Assembly (NCBI GenBank): GCA_020345945.1
Contig: CP070773.1
Span: 538,161-545,089 of the forward strand
Source: Candidatus Bathyarchaeota archaeon
GTDB lineage: Archaea; Thermoproteota; Bathyarchaeia; RBG-16-48-13; GCA-020345945
DNA: 6,929 nt
Direction: 5' to 3'
Part shown: one piece after another, positions 5,665 through 6,929 of the stretch
How positions within the stretch are numbered: position 1 is the stretch's first letter
Layout: every line of letters begins with the position of its first letter
Program-made: the position numbers and the translations under genes
Notes under the pieces: model-generated
Databases searched by the model: none
What the model saw: the letters and a program-made list of their open reading frames with translations, nothing else
Told to the model about the DNA's origin: nothing

Positions 5665-6402
5665 CTATCTCCGGCGTCTCTTGCTTCGACCCGATTGTTT
5701 AGGAGCGATCAGACCCACCTTTCTTCCTGGAGGTGCATTACGACTGACAGACGTCTGTCTTCCAGAATGCTTGTGTCTTCCTCCTCCATAGGGATGGCTC
5801 GCTTTTATCATCGCAACGCCACGAGTGGTGGGGTATTTTTGACCCTTGGCAGCCATCTTATGGTATTTCTTGCCTGCTCTTAGGAAGGGTTTTTCAGTTC
5901 TCCCTGCTCCTGAGACCACTCCTATCGTCGCCCGACATTTGTCGTTCTTAGTGATAGTTTTTCCAGACGGAAATCTCAGGATAGTCCCTTCAGGGGTGTG
6001 GGCAACGACAGTAGCGTAGGTTCCAGAAGAACGGACAAGTTTACCCCCATCACCTGGTTGTGATTCGATGTTACAAACAGGAACACCAGAAGCAAGATTT
6101 CGTAGCTGAACGACATTTCCTAACTCGACAGACGCGGAAGAACCTATCATTATCTCTTGCCCAACAGAGAGCCCTTCAACAGCTACCGAATAGTACTTCT
6201 CCCCATTCTCTAACCGGATCGATGCAATGGGAGCACCTCGACCCGGTTCATGAAGAAGGTTCTCAACAACCCCCTTGCTCGGGTCCTCCCCTCTCATCTT
6301 CTCGATACTCAGGTACTTGACTGGAGCTATACGTTTATGAACGGAGGCCTTGAATGTGGGGGTCCCTCGCCCTCTCCTTTGAACACGAATCCTTTTTCCC
6401 AT
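5665..6402 (-). CDS. rpl2: 50S ribosomal protein L2 (uL2), archaeal type
   Basis: uL2 binds 23S rRNA and supports the peptidyl-transferase region and subunit association. From the ATG at 6402 it has 245 residues, normal for archaea. Blocks seen: MGKRIRVQRRGRGTPTFKAS, the beta-barrel core with GRGAPIASI and LASGVPVCNIE, GDGGKLVRSSGTYA, RATIGVVSGAGRTEKP, then GVAMIKASHPYGGG (195-208), SRNAPPGRKVGLIAP and RSKRRRR. A TTG at 6429 would add nine residues and overlap uL23; the ATG gives the usual N-terminus and leaves 13 bases after uL23. The HPxGG histidine (203) is kept, but the preceding residues read IKAS rather than the common NxVD/E. The stop is one base from the stop of the convergent surface gene, so any terminator must lie inside a coding region. 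Confidence 0.97.
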   Translation of the reverse strand: MGKRIRVQRRGRGTPTFKASVHKRIAPVKYLSIEKMRGEDPSKGVVENLLHEPGRGAPIASIRLENGEKYYSVAVEGLSVGQEIMIGSSASVELGNVVQLRNLASGVPVCNIESQPGDGGKLVRSSGTYATVVAHTPEGTILRFPSGKTITKNDKCRATIGVVSGAGRTEKPFLRAGKKYHKMAAKGQKYPTTRGVAMIKASHPYGGGRHKHSGRQTSVSRNAPPGRKVGLIAPKQSGRSKRRRR

Positions 6403-6415
6403 ATCTACACATCTC

Positions 6416-6676
6416 TTATAGTATCCCAAGCTGGACCGCTACGTCGGAAGCGTTGAACTCGGGGTATAATTTGACAAAGGCTCTCTTCTCCCCGTTGGGA
6501 GAAATGAGCGTATTGACCGACTCCACCTCTACATCATAGAGCTCCTCGATAGCCCGTCTAATATCTTTCTTTGATGCTTTGAGGTTCACGACAAATGTCA
6601 GTTTATTCTCACTCTCTATCAAGGTTACAGATCTCTCTGTCATTAGTGGATATTTAATGACCTCAAATACCTTCAA
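6416..6676 (-). CDS. rpl23: 50S ribosomal protein L23 (uL23), archaeal type
   Basis: This 86-residue large-subunit protein lies at the peptide exit; in the family it forms part of the docking site for SRP and other exit factors. It is recognised by [14 protein letters not shown] at the N-terminus, [21 protein letters not shown] in the middle and [17 protein letters not shown] toward the end. Length fits the compact archaeal form. The start is TTG at 6676: an in-frame stop lies a few codons upstream, and the next ATG would cut off the conserved FEVIKYPL. The TTG overlaps the uL4 stop as TTGA, suggesting translational coupling. GGGGGT about 11 bases upstream may serve as ribosome binding site. 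Confidence 0.96.
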   Translation of the reverse strand: MKVFEVIKYPLMTERSVTLIESENKLTFVVNLKASKKDIRRAIEELYDVEVESVNTLISPNGEKRAFVKLYPEFNASDVAVQLGIL

Positions 6677-6929
6677 TCCGCGTTCAGACCCCCATTACTA
6701 TCGAGCTTTGTCAGCTCCTTGAAAGCTGATTCAGACCATAAGGTCAAACGGCCGGGATGAGTACCGGGAGCCAACAATTCGGAGCCTAGGAAACGTAAAC
6801 GGATCACATCCACCCCTGGGAGATTTCTGGCGGCTTTCACTATTCCTTTATCCTCTCCAACGATTATGAGAGGCCCTTTTCCTCTCTTAAACCTGCGACC
6901 TCGACTCTTTCCCCGTCCAGCGCGTACTT
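6673..6929 (-). CDS. rpl4: 50S ribosomal protein L4 (uL4), C-terminal 84 residues, cut by the window edge
   Basis: The minus-strand frame beginning two bases inside the edge reads [20 protein letters not shown], then [20 protein letters not shown] and [19 protein letters not shown], and ends in TGA at 6673-6675. This is the C-terminal part of archaeal/eukaryotic-type uL4, a 23S rRNA-binding protein whose loop reaches into the exit tunnel. The N-terminal portion lies beyond the window. Its stop overlaps the TTG start of uL23. By archaeal gene order uL3 is expected further out. Confidence 0.95.
   Translation of the reverse strand, partial: VRAGRGKSRGRRFKRGKGPLIIVGEDKGIVKAARNLPGVDVIRLRFLGSELLAPGTHPGRLTLWSESAFKELTKLDSNGGLNAD

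Overview
The window comes from an archaeal chromosome and covers part of the S10 ribosomal-protein cluster. Read on the minus strand (right to left) it holds the C-terminal part of uL4, then uL23, uL2, uS19 and uL22, in the usual archaeal order. uL22 ends near the left edge, where uS3 would be expected. The proteins are of the archaeal/eukaryotic type: short uL23, uL2 with a basic RSKRRRR tail, uS19 with a CRDMVVLPEM block, uL22 with GWDAGRFPEKAA. Promoter-like elements are archaeal TATA boxes and some starts are TTG. An Asgard- or TACK-type archaeon of moderate GC is a reasonable guess, but the phylum cannot be fixed by eye.

The main feature is an interruption. Between uL2 and uS19, which are normally adjacent, lies a 4.4-kb gene on the opposite strand (1263-5663). 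It encodes a 1466-residue membrane-anchored surface protein. Its order is: N-terminal signal anchor; small extracellular module; TM hairpin with a basic cytoplasmic loop; Ser/Thr/Pro-rich stretch; large beta-rich ectodomain with probable jelly-roll and Ig-like domains; four related ~75-residue prealbumin-like repeats; a Gly9 hinge before the last repeat; and a C-terminal TM helix ending in RRRLGG. Nineteen N-glycosylation sequons and many cysteines fit an extracellular location. I do not recognise the family.

Region by region: 1-38 is the end of uL22 and perhaps the start of the next gene. 35-499 is uL22. 500-619 is a wide gap with two TATA-like boxes. 620-1021 is uS19. 1022-1262 is a divergent intergenic region with promoter-like elements for both directions and inverted repeats. 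1263-5663 is the surface protein. 5665-6402 is uL2, whose stop is one base from that of the surface protein. 6416-6676 is uL23, and 6673-6929 is the uL4 C-terminus.

Inference: the cluster is probably split into two transcription units, uL4-uL23-uL2 and uS19-uL22-onward. The second is restarted by its own promoter(s) in the divergent region. No transposase, integrase, tRNA, CRISPR array or target-site duplication is visible, so how the insertion happened is unknown.
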